Made by a program: the position numbers and the translations under genes
The notes under the pieces: generated by a model
Told to the model about the DNA's origin: nothing
The model's database searches: none
The model's input: only the letters and a program-made list of their open reading frames with translations
Part shown: piece by piece, positions 9,040-18,003 of the stretch
Numbering within the stretch: position 1 is the first letter of the stretch
Layout: the number at the start of each line of letters is the position of its first letter
Assembly: GCF_000331025.1 (NCBI RefSeq)
Contig: NC_020055.1
Location: forward strand, 408,370 to 472,369
Reading direction: 5' to 3'
DNA from: Maridesulfovibrio hydrothermalis AM13 = DSM 14728
GTDB lineage: Bacteria > Desulfobacterota > Desulfovibrionia > Desulfovibrionales > Desulfovibrionaceae
Length of the DNA stretch: 64,000 bases

Positions 9040-9321
9040 CTAGCCCTTGTTTTTATGCAGATATGCGACCGCAGCTGCGACTATCTCAGCTTCAGATGCC
9101 CCGGCGGAGGAAGCCGGCGGGGTCGGAGCACTCGCCACCGGACCATGATGATGGGCCGCAGGCGGGATAATCTTGTTACAAAAAGCAGCTAACTTGGGAA
9201 GCAGTGCAATATAAACACTTACCAGCAGCAGAGCCACGAACACAATACTCATGCCCGAGAGAGAAATAGCCACACCATTGCCGGCGACAACGTTATCCCA
9301 GCTGAACACCATCTGTTGCAT
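9040..9321 (-). CDS. oadG: oxaloacetate decarboxylase gamma subunit
   Basis: A 93-residue protein with one membrane helix near the N-terminus (about 17-40, GVAISLSGMSIVFVALLLVSVYIALL) and a Pro/Ala/His-rich tail (AAHHHGPVASAPTPPAS). This is the plan of OadG, which anchors the alpha subunit to the membrane and binds zinc through the His-rich tail. It sits between oadA (30 bases upstream) and oadB (8 bases downstream). Assignment depends on topology and context because OadG sequences are poorly conserved. Confidence 0.85.
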   Translation of the reverse strand: MQQMVFSWDNVVAGNGVAISLSGMSIVFVALLLVSVYIALLPKLAAFCNKIIPPAAHHHGPVASAPTPPASSAGASEAEIVAAAVAYLHKNKG

Positions 9322-9351
9322 TGGATTCTCCTTTTGCAGTTAGGTGTTAGC

Positions 9352-11184
9352 CTAGACGGTCATCTGGGCCAGAGGCTGTCCCTGCTGCACCTGATCTCCC
9401 GCTGTGATAGCGAAAGAGGCAACAGTCCCGGCCTTATGCGCCTTGACTTCCATTTCCATTTTCATGGCTTCCATAATCACCAGAGTCTGTCCTTCCTGAA
9501 CCACTGTTCCGGGTTCGACAGCCAGTCTGATAATCAGGCCGGGCATGGGGGCGGCAACAGGTTCGGTTGTTCCACCGGCAGGAGCAGCGGGAGCACCGCC
9601 TGCTGCAGCGGGAACAGCAGCACCTGTCCCGATATTGAAGGACTTGCCGTTCAATGTAGCGGATGCACCATCGACATTTACGGTATAGACCTGACCATCA
9701 ACAGTTACATTGACAGAACCTGATCCGGTACCGGCGCCGGTGTCACCGACAAGCTTCTTAACCTGCTCGGCCTCAACATCTGTCTTATAGCGGATGCCGA
9801 CGCGAGCTTCACCTTTAAGAAAGCTGACGCCTTTGTCCTTACAGGTGGCAACAATGAATATATTTTCATCGGTAAGCTCGAAACCTTCCTCTTCACAGAC
9901 CTTGCGGGCAGGAGCAAGCCCCTTGCTGGGATCTGCATCGTTGATTTCAAGCGGAGTTTTTTTGGTAGGCTCAAGTCCCATCTGCTCGGAGGCAAGTTTG
10001 ACTATTTCAGCATCCGGGGCAACCGGAGTCTTGCCGAAATATCCCAGAACCATTTTCCCGTAACCGTCTGCAAATTTCTCCCAGGGGCCGAACATTACAT
10101 TATTGAATGCCTGCTGGAAATAAAACTGAGATACAGGTGTAACAGAAGTACCGAATCCACCTTTGCGTACAACTTCGCTCATAGCTCTGATGATTTCGGG
10201 ATAGCGATCCATAAGACCGTTATCTCTCAGCATCTGGGTATTCGCTGTAAGTGCGCCGCCCGGCATCGGGCTGAAGGGGATCATGGGATCGACCTGAGTT
10301 GCCTCGGGAGGCAGGAAGTAATCTTTCATACAGTCACGGAAGACATCTTCAGCTGTGATAATCTTATCGATATCAACGTCGAGAGTGTAATCAGTTCCGC
10401 GCAGAATATGCCACATGGTCACGATATCTGTCTGGCAGGTTCCGCCAGATGCGGGAGCCATCGACAGGTCGATTGCATCAGCCCCGGCTTCGATTGCGGA
10501 CATATAGCAGAGTCCACCGATACCTGCTGTTTCGTGAGTGTGAAAGTGAAGCATGACATCATCAGGAAGCACCTTGCGGGCTGCTTTGATGGTCTCGTAA
10601 ACCTTGGAAGGAGTCGAGGTTCCTGAAGCGTCTTTAAAACATACTGAATCAAAGGGGATGTCTGCATCAAGAATCTGACGCAGAGTGCTTTCATAGAAAG
10701 CTGCGTCATGAGCACCGGAGCACCCCGGAGGCAGTTCCATCATGGAGACAACTACCTGATGCTTCAATCCGGCATCAGCAATACACTGCCCGCTATAGAT
10801 CAGGTTGTTGACATCATTAAGTGCGTCAAAATTTCGGATGGTGGTAATGCCGTGCTTGGCGAAAAGATCGGCATGAGCTTTGATGACATCACTTGGCTGG
10901 GATTCAAGACCGACTACATTCACTCCACGAGCGAGTGTCTGAAGGTCTGCGTCGGGACCTGCGGTCTCCCTGAACCTGTCCATCATTTCAAAGGCATCTT
11001 CATTAGAATAAAAGTAGAGGGCCTGGAACCGTGCACCTCCACCAGCCTCAAACCAGTTGATTCCTGCTTCTTTAGAAGCTTCTACAGCCGGCAGGAAATC
11101 ATCTGTCTTAACTCTGGCCCCGTAAACGGACTGAAAACCGTCACGAAAGGCGGTACACATGAACCTAATCTTCTTCTTGGCCAC
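9352..11184 (-). CDS. oadA: oxaloacetate decarboxylase alpha subunit / carboxyltransferase with biotin domain
   Basis: A 610-residue protein with an HMGL-like carboxyltransferase domain (about 1-300; FRDGFQSVYGARV, metal site HFHTHETAG, then SMAPASGGTCQTD), a PYC/OadA conserved region, an Ala/Pro/Gly linker (about 500-540) and a C-terminal biotinyl domain with EAMKMEM, whose Lys is the biotin site. It transfers CO2 from oxaloacetate to biotin for the membrane beta subunit to release. It is the first gene of the operon; GGGGAGG lies before its ATG. The same domain order occurs in subunit B of two-subunit pyruvate carboxylase, but the oadG and oadB neighbours favour the decarboxylase pump. Confidence 0.92.
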   Translation of the reverse strand: MAKKKIRFMCTAFRDGFQSVYGARVKTDDFLPAVEASKEAGINWFEAGGGARFQALYFYSNEDAFEMMDRFRETAGPDADLQTLARGVNVVGLESQPSDVIKAHADLFAKHGITTIRNFDALNDVNNLIYSGQCIADAGLKHQVVVSMMELPPGCSGAHDAAFYESTLRQILDADIPFDSVCFKDASGTSTPSKVYETIKAARKVLPDDVMLHFHTHETAGIGGLCYMSAIEAGADAIDLSMAPASGGTCQTDIVTMWHILRGTDYTLDVDIDKIITAEDVFRDCMKDYFLPPEATQVDPMIPFSPMPGGALTANTQMLRDNGLMDRYPEIIRAMSEVVRKGGFGTSVTPVSQFYFQQAFNNVMFGPWEKFADGYGKMVLGYFGKTPVAPDAEIVKLASEQMGLEPTKKTPLEINDADPSKGLAPARKVCEEEGFELTDENIFIVATCKDKGVSFLKGEARVGIRYKTDVEAEQVKKLVGDTGAGTGSGSVNVTVDGQVYTVNVDGASATLNGKSFNIGTGAAVPAAAGGAPAAPAGGTTEPVAAPMPGLIIRLAVEPGTVVQEGQTLVIMEAMKMEMEVKAHKAGTVASFAITAGDQVQQGQPLAQMTV

Positions 11185-12002
11185 TTCCCCTCCCTATGGT
11201 TTGAGAATGAAAAGCATATCCGCAAGCCGGGCAGCTTGCAGTTAAACATTCTTGTTAAACCCAAATTTTAAAAGGAAACCAGTAATTTACGAGAACATAT
11301 TCGTCTAGCCTGATATAAATGCGGCAGTTTGACGAGCTGAAAGTAGACATTAGGTAACACAAACTTCTGACAATTTCAGCAAAAAAGAGTAGCTTAAAAA
11401 AATATTAATGATTAGAATTACATGTTTGGCACTTGAGAAAATTCAACAGGACTATCCAACTTATGTAAAACACTACCTGCTATCAGACAACAAGCTATTT
11501 TTATTGATTATACTAATGAAGACAGTCTTTATTAAGCTCGAAATTATTCAATAAAAAATCATTTCTCACTTTTAAGATTTCAACTAAAGGCGAACTTTAG
11601 ACCCCGTTAAAAGGCAAAACAGCCTTTAAAAAGCATATACAAAGAGCCTGCAATTCAGCCAATTAACATTTTTGTTTTTTTAATCACATTCAATTGCGTT
11701 TTCAGCAAAATACCTACCTACTTCGTAGCTAATTCTGAATATTTACATAAAATACAACTAATAGACAAAATTCCTATTACGAAATAAGCAAGGTTTATAG
11801 CTGCTAAAGCAATTAACTATATAAAGAGGCTACAACTACAGCCTTTTTACCCTGCTCGTTACACAGCGAAATATGTGAATAGCATTCAAAACAAAAAGCC
11901 ACCTTGCAAAAAGTGGCTTTTCTGCTAATTCAAGCATAAAGTGAAAACTCTTACCAACACAAAGCAATTCACATCGTAACTACCTATTAATTAAGAACTT
12001 TG
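11185..12002. other. AT-rich gene-poor spacer with hairpins
   Basis: About 820 bases, clearly richer in A+T than the flanks, between the oadA start and the small Cys-rich gene. No credible coding frame is visible on either strand. Besides the terminator at 11894-11921 it holds two weaker terminator-like hairpins: AAAGGC/GCCTTT around 11610-11627 and AGGCT/AGCCT at 11827-11844 followed by TTTTT on the plus strand. It must also carry the oadA promoter near 11200-11400, which I cannot place with confidence. Confidence 0.5.
11894..11921 (-). terminator. terminator of the small Cys-rich gene
   Basis: Arms AAAAGCCAC / GTGGCTTTT with a 10-base loop; on the minus strand the stem is followed by TTTTTG. 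It lies about 80 bases past the stop of the 12003-12179 gene. Confidence 0.7.
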
Positions 12003-12179
12003 CTACTTTTGTCGTTGATCATCGATCTTTTTGTTTTCTGAACAACAACTTTTTTTATCACCGCCGGCCCCGGGGCAGTCACAACCGCAACCGCATGAAG
12101 ACCCGGATTTTCCAAACCATTTCCAGCCAAGGTATGCTACCGCACCCCCGATCAATACAAATACCAGTAAATCTTGCAT
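12003..12179 (-). CDS. FeoB-associated Cys-rich membrane protein
   Basis: A 58-residue gene I translated directly. It starts MQDLLVFVLIGGAVAYLGWK (one N-terminal membrane helix) and continues with KSGSSCGCGCDCPG, then KKSCCSEN and a charged tail. One membrane helix followed by a short CxCxCxC and CC cluster is the pattern of the FeoB-associated Cys-rich membrane protein family (also annotated as virus attachment p12-like), normally found beside feoAB. GGAGA lies six bases before the ATG. No feoA or feoB is in this window, so the gene is an orphan here. The cysteines may handle Fe(II) or another metal at the inner membrane; this is inferred from the family's neighbourhood. Confidence 0.85.
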   Translation of the reverse strand: MQDLLVFVLIGGAVAYLGWKWFGKSGSSCGCGCDCPGAGGDKKSCCSENKKIDDQRQK

Positions 12180-12290
12180 GCCCTTCTCCAGTGAGATAGA
12201 AATTCAATTTCATTTACCCTAAAATTAACATTTATTAGGACTATGTCAACGGCAACGAAAGATCATTATTATGTAAAAGTCCATAAACCG

Positions 12291-12329
12291 GAAATTTCCC
12301 CTGACCGCAACGCAGCCAAGGGAAATTTC
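12291..12329. repeat. 10-bp perfect inverted repeat
   Basis: Arms GAAATTTCCC (12291-12300) and GGGAAATTTC (12320-12329) around a 19-base loop, lying between two minus-strand microgenes. No T-run follows on either strand, so it is not a standard intrinsic terminator; it could be an mRNA 3' end structure or a protein site. Confidence 0.6.
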
Positions 12330-12348
12330 AGAACAGACAGATTCCCGG

Positions 12349-12522
12349 CTAAGCGAGAAAATTATGCAGCACACCCATCAGCTTGCTTACCGGTCCGGGA
12401 AACCTTTCCACCAAGGTCTGAAATGCTATGTAGGTTGCAACAAGAAAAGCGACAAACCCGCCGTAGACGACAACATCAAACAAGACAGGTATGGCTTTCT
12501 CCGACAATTTTTTTTTGTGCAT
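12349..12522 (-). CDS. small single-span membrane protein, unknown function
   Basis: A 57-residue frame with an excellent ribosome site: AGGAGGT five bases before the ATG at 12522. It begins MHKKKLSEKAIPVLFDVV and has one hydrophobic helix (about residues 11-36, ending FVAFLVATYIAF), then a short basic/amphipathic tail VERFPGPVSKLMGVLHNFLA. A positively charged N-terminus before the helix suggests the N-terminus faces the cytoplasm. I do not recognise a family. The strong Shine-Dalgarno, the neat start-to-stop frame and the flanking small genes make it a probable real gene. Confidence 0.65.
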   Translation of the reverse strand: MHKKKLSEKAIPVLFDVVVYGGFVAFLVATYIAFQTLVERFPGPVSKLMGVLHNFLA

Positions 12523-12602
12523 ATTTTACCTCCTGCGCATATAATTGCAACATGCGGACCACTGCTTGCGAAGTAAGGTTTTAAAAACATGCACATAAAA
12601 AA

Positions 12603-12635
12603 ACGCAGCCGAATTACTCCGGCTGCGTCATTTTT
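12603..12635 (-). terminator. terminator after the 36-residue microgene
   Basis: Arms ACGCAGCCG (12603-12611) / CGGCTGCGT (12620-12628) with an 8-base loop; on the minus strand the stem is followed by TTTTTTT. It ends 25 bases past the stop of the 12653-12763 frame, which shows that a minus-strand transcript terminates here. Confidence 0.85.
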
Positions 12636-12652
12636 CAGTCGTATATATAATG

Positions 12653-12763
12653 TTAATTTATGCGGCGGCGCATCAACAAAGCACTGACAATAAAGATAAG
12701 GATGCACCACTCCAGCACATAGAAAAACGAACAAAAGCTCATACCCCCTAAACGCATAAACAT
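12653..12763 (-). CDS. possible 36-residue membrane microprotein
   Basis: Frame from ATG at 12763 (AGG five bases upstream; alternative in-frame ATGs at 12757 and 12742) to TAA at 12653. The product is mostly one hydrophobic helix (FCSFFYVLEWCILIFIVSAL) with a basic end RRRIN, suggesting a single-span membrane peptide with its C-terminus in the cytoplasm. A strong minus-strand terminator sits right after the stop, which supports a transcript. I know no family. It is short, so coding is plausible but not proven. Confidence 0.4.
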   Translation of the reverse strand: MFMRLGGMSFCSFFYVLEWCILIFIVSALLMRRRIN

Positions 12764-12878
12764 TCATACCTATTTAATCTTTACATAAAAACCTTCCATA
12801 TGGCCTCACATTCTTCATCGTTTATAAATAATATTTCCAGCCCGCAGACTCAGTAAAGCTGCTACGGCTTAAAATATC

Positions 12879-12908
12879 TTGACATAGCCGACTCTCGTGC
12901 CATAGATT
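12879..12908 (+). promoter_or_regulatory. candidate promoter for cbiM
   Basis: TTGACA (12879-12884), 18-base spacer, TAGATT (12903-12908). Transcription would start near 12915 and give a leader of about 95 bases before the cbiM ATG. Confidence 0.5.
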
Positions 12909-12947
12909 TTGAAAAAGTATGCAGATGTAAGGTCGATAATTAATTTT

Positions 12948-12987
12948 CAGGGTCGCAGCATCCCTGCTTTTTTTTAAAAAGGCTGCG
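12948..12987 (+). promoter_or_regulatory. possible transcription attenuator in the cbiM leader
   Basis: CAGGG (12948-12952) / CCCTG (12962-12966) form a short hairpin followed by C and eight T, that is, an intrinsic-terminator shape inside the leader. The loop contains CGCAGC (12954-12959), which is complementary to GCTGCG at 12982-12987; pairing of these two would disrupt the terminator. The two mutually exclusive folds look like a terminator/antiterminator switch. I cannot match it to the cobalamin or NiCo riboswitch consensus. Confidence 0.45.
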
Positions 12988-13008
12988 AAATACAGAAGGA
13001 TTTGAGCA

Positions 13009-13617
13009 ATGCACATATCAGAAGGCGTTTTATCTATTCCTGTACTGGCTACCGGAGCGGCGATAACCGCGGCTGGAACAATAGTCGGGCTGAAAAAAAT
13101 TGATTCAGAAAAACTTATTTCCGTAGCCCTACTTTCATCAGTATTTTTTGTAGCTTCCCTGATTCACATCCCCATCGGCCCTTCAAGTGCGCATCTGATA
13201 CTAAGCGGCCTTATGGGACTTCTGCTCGGCTGGGCGGCTTTTCCGGCTATTTTGACCGGACTTCTTTTACAGGCCATACTTTTTCAGTTCGGAGGACTTA
13301 CAGTCATCGGGGTAAACACCGCCGTCATGGCCTTGCCTGCTGTCGCCTGCCACTACATGTTCCGCCCGCTGTTAAGCAGGCCGGGTATCTCCATGAGTAC
13401 CGGAGCCTTTTTCTGTGGTGCTGTATCCATCGCGCTTTCAACCATTCTGGGAGCACTTGCTCTTTCCTTTACCGACGAAAGTTTTATCGGGGTTGCAAAA
13501 CTGCTCATCTACGGCCACATCCCGATCATGATTATTGAAGGATTTATCTGCGCCTCTGCATACGGCTTTCTCCATAAAGTAAAACCTGAAATGCTGCTCA
13601 TGACTCAGGAAACGTAA
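13009..13617 (+). CDS. cbiM: CbiM-type metal transport permease (cobalt/nickel ECF family)
   Basis: A 202-residue membrane protein starting MHISEGVLS, the conserved N-terminus of CbiM/NikM in which His2 and the free amino end coordinate the transported metal. The segment HIPIGPSSAHLILSGLMG and the FGGLTVIGVNTAVMALPA stretch are also family hallmarks; about six to seven membrane helices are apparent. It is the substrate-binding S component of ECF-type Co2+/Ni2+ uptake systems. No cbiN, cbiQ or cbiO follows: the gene is monocistronic with a terminator immediately downstream. It may share a transporter core encoded elsewhere or act alone. Cobalamin genes cbiG and cbiH lie 20 kb away. Confidence 0.88.
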   Translation: MHISEGVLSIPVLATGAAITAAGTIVGLKKIDSEKLISVALLSSVFFVASLIHIPIGPSSAHLILSGLMGLLLGWAAFPAILTGLLLQAILFQFGGLTVIGVNTAVMALPAVACHYMFRPLLSRPGISMSTGAFFCGAVSIALSTILGALALSFTDESFIGVAKLLIYGHIPIMIIEGFICASAYGFLHKVKPEMLLMTQET

Positions 13618-13638
13618 ATTTAGATTCATAAAAATGAT

Positions 13639-13673
13639 AAGGCCGGATTGAAGCGATTCAATCCGGCCTTTTA
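13639..13673. terminator. bidirectional terminator, cbiM / MATE
   Basis: Perfect 14-bp arms AAGGCCGGATTGAA / TTCAATCCGGCCTT with a GCGA tetraloop and T-run on the plus strand; lies between the convergent cbiM and MATE genes. Confidence 0.92.
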
Positions 13674-13678
13674 TTTTC

Positions 13679-15049
13679 CTATTCAATGACTTTCATTTTC
13701 TCCCACTTCCCGCTCTTAAATCGGAAGTAAAAAGCAAAACTCAAAACCAGTACATAAACCGCAAATATCCCCCATAGAAAATATGGTCCGGCCTCAATGA
13801 CTTCAACTCCGATGTAGCAGGGGATAACCATTACAGTGAGACAAAACAGGCCGACGCTCTTCATTACAAAAACCACATCTCCTGCTCCTTTCAATGCTCC
13901 GGAATACACGAGAGCTACGCCGTCAAAAAGAATATAAACAATCATAAACATTAAAAACACGCGCCCATGTTCCAGCACATCGCCAAACTGTGCATCGGTT
14001 AGATCACCGGGGCGGAACATAGATATAAGTATATCGGGTATTGTCAGGTAAACCAGCCCCATAAACAACATCCAGACGCAAGTAATATGCAGAGCACACT
14101 TAGTTGCCCTTTTTGCATAATCAGGCCGGCCCTGCCCTATGGCCTGTCCGACCAGCGTACTTACTCCCACAGCAATGCCGTATGCCGGGAAAAAAGATAT
14201 ACCATCGATAGATAAAGCAATATTGCTGGCCGCCAGTACGATTGTTCCGAGCCTTCCAACCATGTACACAAAAAAAGTGATGGCAAATATATCCAGAAAG
14301 AACTGGATTCCGTTTGAAAGACCGTACTTGATAAATCTTTTAAAAAGCACAAAATCGAAATGGAATTTGCTGCGGATCTTGTAAAGTTCTTCATTCCTGC
14401 GGCTGAAAATAAGCGGACAATAAATAAGCACAATAACCGCTGTAGCTGTAACCGTGGCTATTCCGGCTCCGCGAATACCCATTTCCGGAAAAAACCAGAC
14501 CCCGTTGATCAGTGCGTAATCAAGGGGGATATTTACTGCCGCTCCGATCATATTAACGACCATGACTGTACGGGTCAGCCCCCTTCCTGAATAAAAACCG
14601 GAAAGGGCCGTATCGAGCACAGGAAGTCCGGCTCCAAGCATGAGAATTCTGAAATATTGTATTTCCAGTTCCAGCACCTCAGGCGGATGTCCACCACTGA
14701 CCAAAAGCGGGGTCAGTGTGTAAGCCATAGCAGCGAGCAACACCCATGCTCCGAGCGAAAAATAAATTCCCTGCCATAGACTGGCAGCAACTTTCTCCGG
14801 CTTTGCCGCTCCTGTATACTGGGCAATGAATACATTAATATAACTGGCTACGCCCATAAAAAACGAAATAAATAAAAACGAAAGAATCCCGGCAGGCAAC
14901 GCGGCCGCAATTGCTTCAACTGAATATCGCCCCAGAAAAATACGGTCAGTGACCTGCATAATGGTGGTGGAGGCCATGCTTATAGCAAGAGGCATGCTTA
15001 CTTTAAGAACATGCTTATACCCGAAAGGTTTATCCCATAACGCGATCAT
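13679..15049 (-). CDS. MATE family efflux transporter
   Basis: A polytopic inner-membrane antiporter of the MATE (DinF/NorM) family, 456 residues with about 12 membrane helices. Family features include AISMASTTIMQVTDRIFLGRY near the start and GIAVGVSTLVGQAIGQGR in the second half. Substrates (drugs, cations) cannot be told. The frame is open to 15121; the ATG at 15049 is chosen because GGAG lies nine bases before it and the protein then starts MIALWDKPFGYKH just ahead of helix 1. An upstream ATG at 15064 has no Shine-Dalgarno. It lies downstream of HU but a terminator intervenes, so it has its own promoter. Confidence 0.9.
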   Translation of the reverse strand: MIALWDKPFGYKHVLKVSMPLAISMASTTIMQVTDRIFLGRYSVEAIAAALPAGILSFLFISFFMGVASYINVFIAQYTGAAKPEKVAASLWQGIYFSLGAWVLLAAMAYTLTPLLVSGGHPPEVLELEIQYFRILMLGAGLPVLDTALSGFYSGRGLTRTVMVVNMIGAAVNIPLDYALINGVWFFPEMGIRGAGIATVTATAVIVLIYCPLIFSRRNEELYKIRSKFHFDFVLFKRFIKYGLSNGIQFFLDIFAITFFVYMVGRLGTIVLAASNIALSIDGISFFPAYGIAVGVSTLVGQAIGQGRPDYAKRATKCALHITCVWMLFMGLVYLTIPDILISMFRPGDLTDAQFGDVLEHGRVFLMFMIVYILFDGVALVYSGALKGAGDVVFVMKSVGLFCLTVMVIPCYIGVEVIEAGPYFLWGIFAVYVLVLSFAFYFRFKSGKWEKMKVIE

Positions 15050-15180
15050 TTTATAATGCTCCATAAATTTGAAATGCAGCAGGAGGAGGAACTCAGTTTT
15101 TGCAATAATTTTGCGCTGCAAACAGACTGTGATTCGACATACAACCCGAAGCTAAATTTTAAAATTTTTAATGTACACAA

Positions 15181-15219
15181 AAAAAGCCGCTTCCAGAAGT
15201 TTCCGGAAGCGGCTTTTTT
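15181..15219 (-). terminator. terminator of the HU gene
   Basis: Arms AAAAAGCCGCTTCC / GGAAGCGGCTTTTT with a 9-base loop and T-runs on both ends, 20 bases past the HU stop. Confidence 0.9.
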
Positions 15220-15240
15220 AACAGTCGAAGTAGCTACGAA

Positions 15241-15513
15241 CTATTTAACTGCGTCCTTAAGAAACTTACCGGGAGTGAATTTAACACCGCGGGATGCTGG
15301 AATCTGAATTGCGGCTCCGGTCTGGGGGTTGCGTCCGGTTCGTGCGGAACGCTCAACGGTCTTGAATGTACCGAAACCTGTAAGAGTAACATTGCCTTCA
15401 CTTTTAAGGCTGTCTTCAATTGCACCGAGGACTCCATCCAAAGCTGCAGATGCGTCTTTTGCACTCAGCTCGAGTTTTTCCCGGAATTTCTTAACAAGAA
15501 CAGTTTTACTCAT
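15241..15513 (-). CDS. HU-family DNA-binding protein
   Basis: A 90-residue histone-like nucleoid protein. The frame starts MSKTVLVKKFREKLELS and contains TLTGFGTFKTVERSARTGRNPQTG with the DNA-inserting beta arm (GAAIQIPASRGVKFTPGK), the standard HU/IHF arrangement with the conserved NP motif. The ATG at 15513 has AAGGAG eight bases upstream; a further in-frame TTG at 15528 overlaps that Shine-Dalgarno and is rejected. HU bends and compacts DNA as a dimer. HU versus IHF subunit cannot be separated with certainty, but the sequence is HU-like. Monocistronic, with its own terminator. Confidence 0.93.
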   Translation of the reverse strand: MSKTVLVKKFREKLELSAKDASAALDGVLGAIEDSLKSEGNVTLTGFGTFKTVERSARTGRNPQTGAAIQIPASRGVKFTPGKFLKDAVK

Positions 15514-15856
15514 AATTAACTCCTTCAAAATTGTTTTTATCTACCCTGATGGCAGATTATCCGTCCCCTAAAAAGCCCCTACACCAGTTGACTCAAAAAA
15601 GCCATAGCCGAAGGAGGTACTTTACTTGATAAGGTATTATTTTTAACAGAAAATCATTATCCAAATCATGCTTTGCCCCCAAAACAGGGGAAATAAAATT
15701 AGACGGACGTGGCGAACTACAAGCAATCACGAGCTATTGTCAAGCCTGAAAGACACATTAAACAGCAATAAGGCTTATTTATATTGCAAATTCATAAAAT
15801 CAAAACATCACCTCAACTCAACTACGGTAAAATCTCTCTTTTTTTCACCTATGGTG

Positions 15857-15937
15857 TTGACATATTTTTCTGCTGTCTTAGTTTAATTCAGCCTTCCCTG
15901 AGGGAAGCATTTTACCTGCTGAAACATTCAGGTTTCA
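15857..15937 (+). promoter_or_regulatory. groESL promoter/leader region
   Basis: TTGACA at 15857-15862 is followed by TTTAAT at 15882-15887 (19-base spacer). The leader then shows two hairpins: CTTCCC/GGGAAG (15893-15907) and TGAAAC/GTTTCA (15920-15937). No CIRCE element (TTAGCACTC-N9-GAGTGCTAA) is seen, so HrcA control is not supported here. The remainder of the 500-base gap 15514-16013 is AT-rich with no gene that I can see, apart from the HU promoter on the other strand. Confidence 0.4.
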
Positions 15938-16013
15938 AATCTAAACGTATAATCTGCTAAACTATGCGGATTACTTATTATTATCAAAAAGTTTATTCTA
16001 TTCTGGAGGAAAC

Positions 16014-16286
16014 ATGAATCTCAAGCCATTACAGGATCGTGTACTGATCAAACGTCTCGAAACCGAACAGACTACCGCCAGCGGCATTATCATTCCTGAC
16101 TCTGCGCAAGAAAAGCCCATGAAAGGCGAAGTCGTAGCAGCCGGTCCAGGTAAAGACAACGCTCCCATGACTGTAAAAGCCGGGGATGTTGTTCTTTTCG
16201 CTAAATATGCCGGTAATGAACTTAAAATCGACGCTGACGAGTTCATCATCATGCGTGAAGATGAAATTCTCGCCATCGTTGAGTAA
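16014..16286 (+). CDS. groES: co-chaperonin GroES
   Basis: A 90-residue GroES: begins [16 protein letters not shown], has the mobile loop [20 protein letters not shown] with the IIIP tripeptide that docks on GroEL, and ends [20 protein letters not shown]. The heptameric lid closes the GroEL folding chamber. CTGGAGG lies six bases before the ATG. It is first in a two-gene operon; groEL starts 49 bases later. Confidence 0.97.
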   Translation: MNLKPLQDRVLIKRLETEQTTASGIIIPDSAQEKPMKGEVVAAGPGKDNAPMTVKAGDVVLFAKYAGNELKIDADEFIIMREDEILAIVE

Positions 16287-16323
16287 TTTTCTTTTCTACA
16301 TTAAATATACATTTTCTTTTTAG

Positions 16324-17922
<1,599 letters not shown>

Positions 17923-17950
17923 TTAAATAATCTTTACCAGACTAATCAAA

Positions 17951-17986
17951 AGCGCCCGGAAGCATATGCTTCCGGGCGCTTTCTTT
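17951..17986 (+). terminator. groESL terminator
   Basis: Arms AGCGCCCGGAAGCAT / ATGCTTCCGGGCGCT, a continuous 15-bp dyad, followed by TTTCTTTT. Confidence 0.92.
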
Positions 17987-18003
17987 TGCTTTTACCACCT
18001 TTA

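Noticed and set aside
12426-12767. 113-residue minus-strand frame
   Set aside because: It spans a strong terminator and overlaps two better-supported microgenes in other frames.
12780-13008. Cobalamin riboswitch before cbiM
   Set aside because: No B12-box-like sequence, and the leader is only about 95 bases long; only a short attenuator-like structure is seen.
15529-16013. CIRCE operator before groES
   Set aside because: No TTAGCACTC/GAGTGCTAA inverted repeat was found on reading the region.
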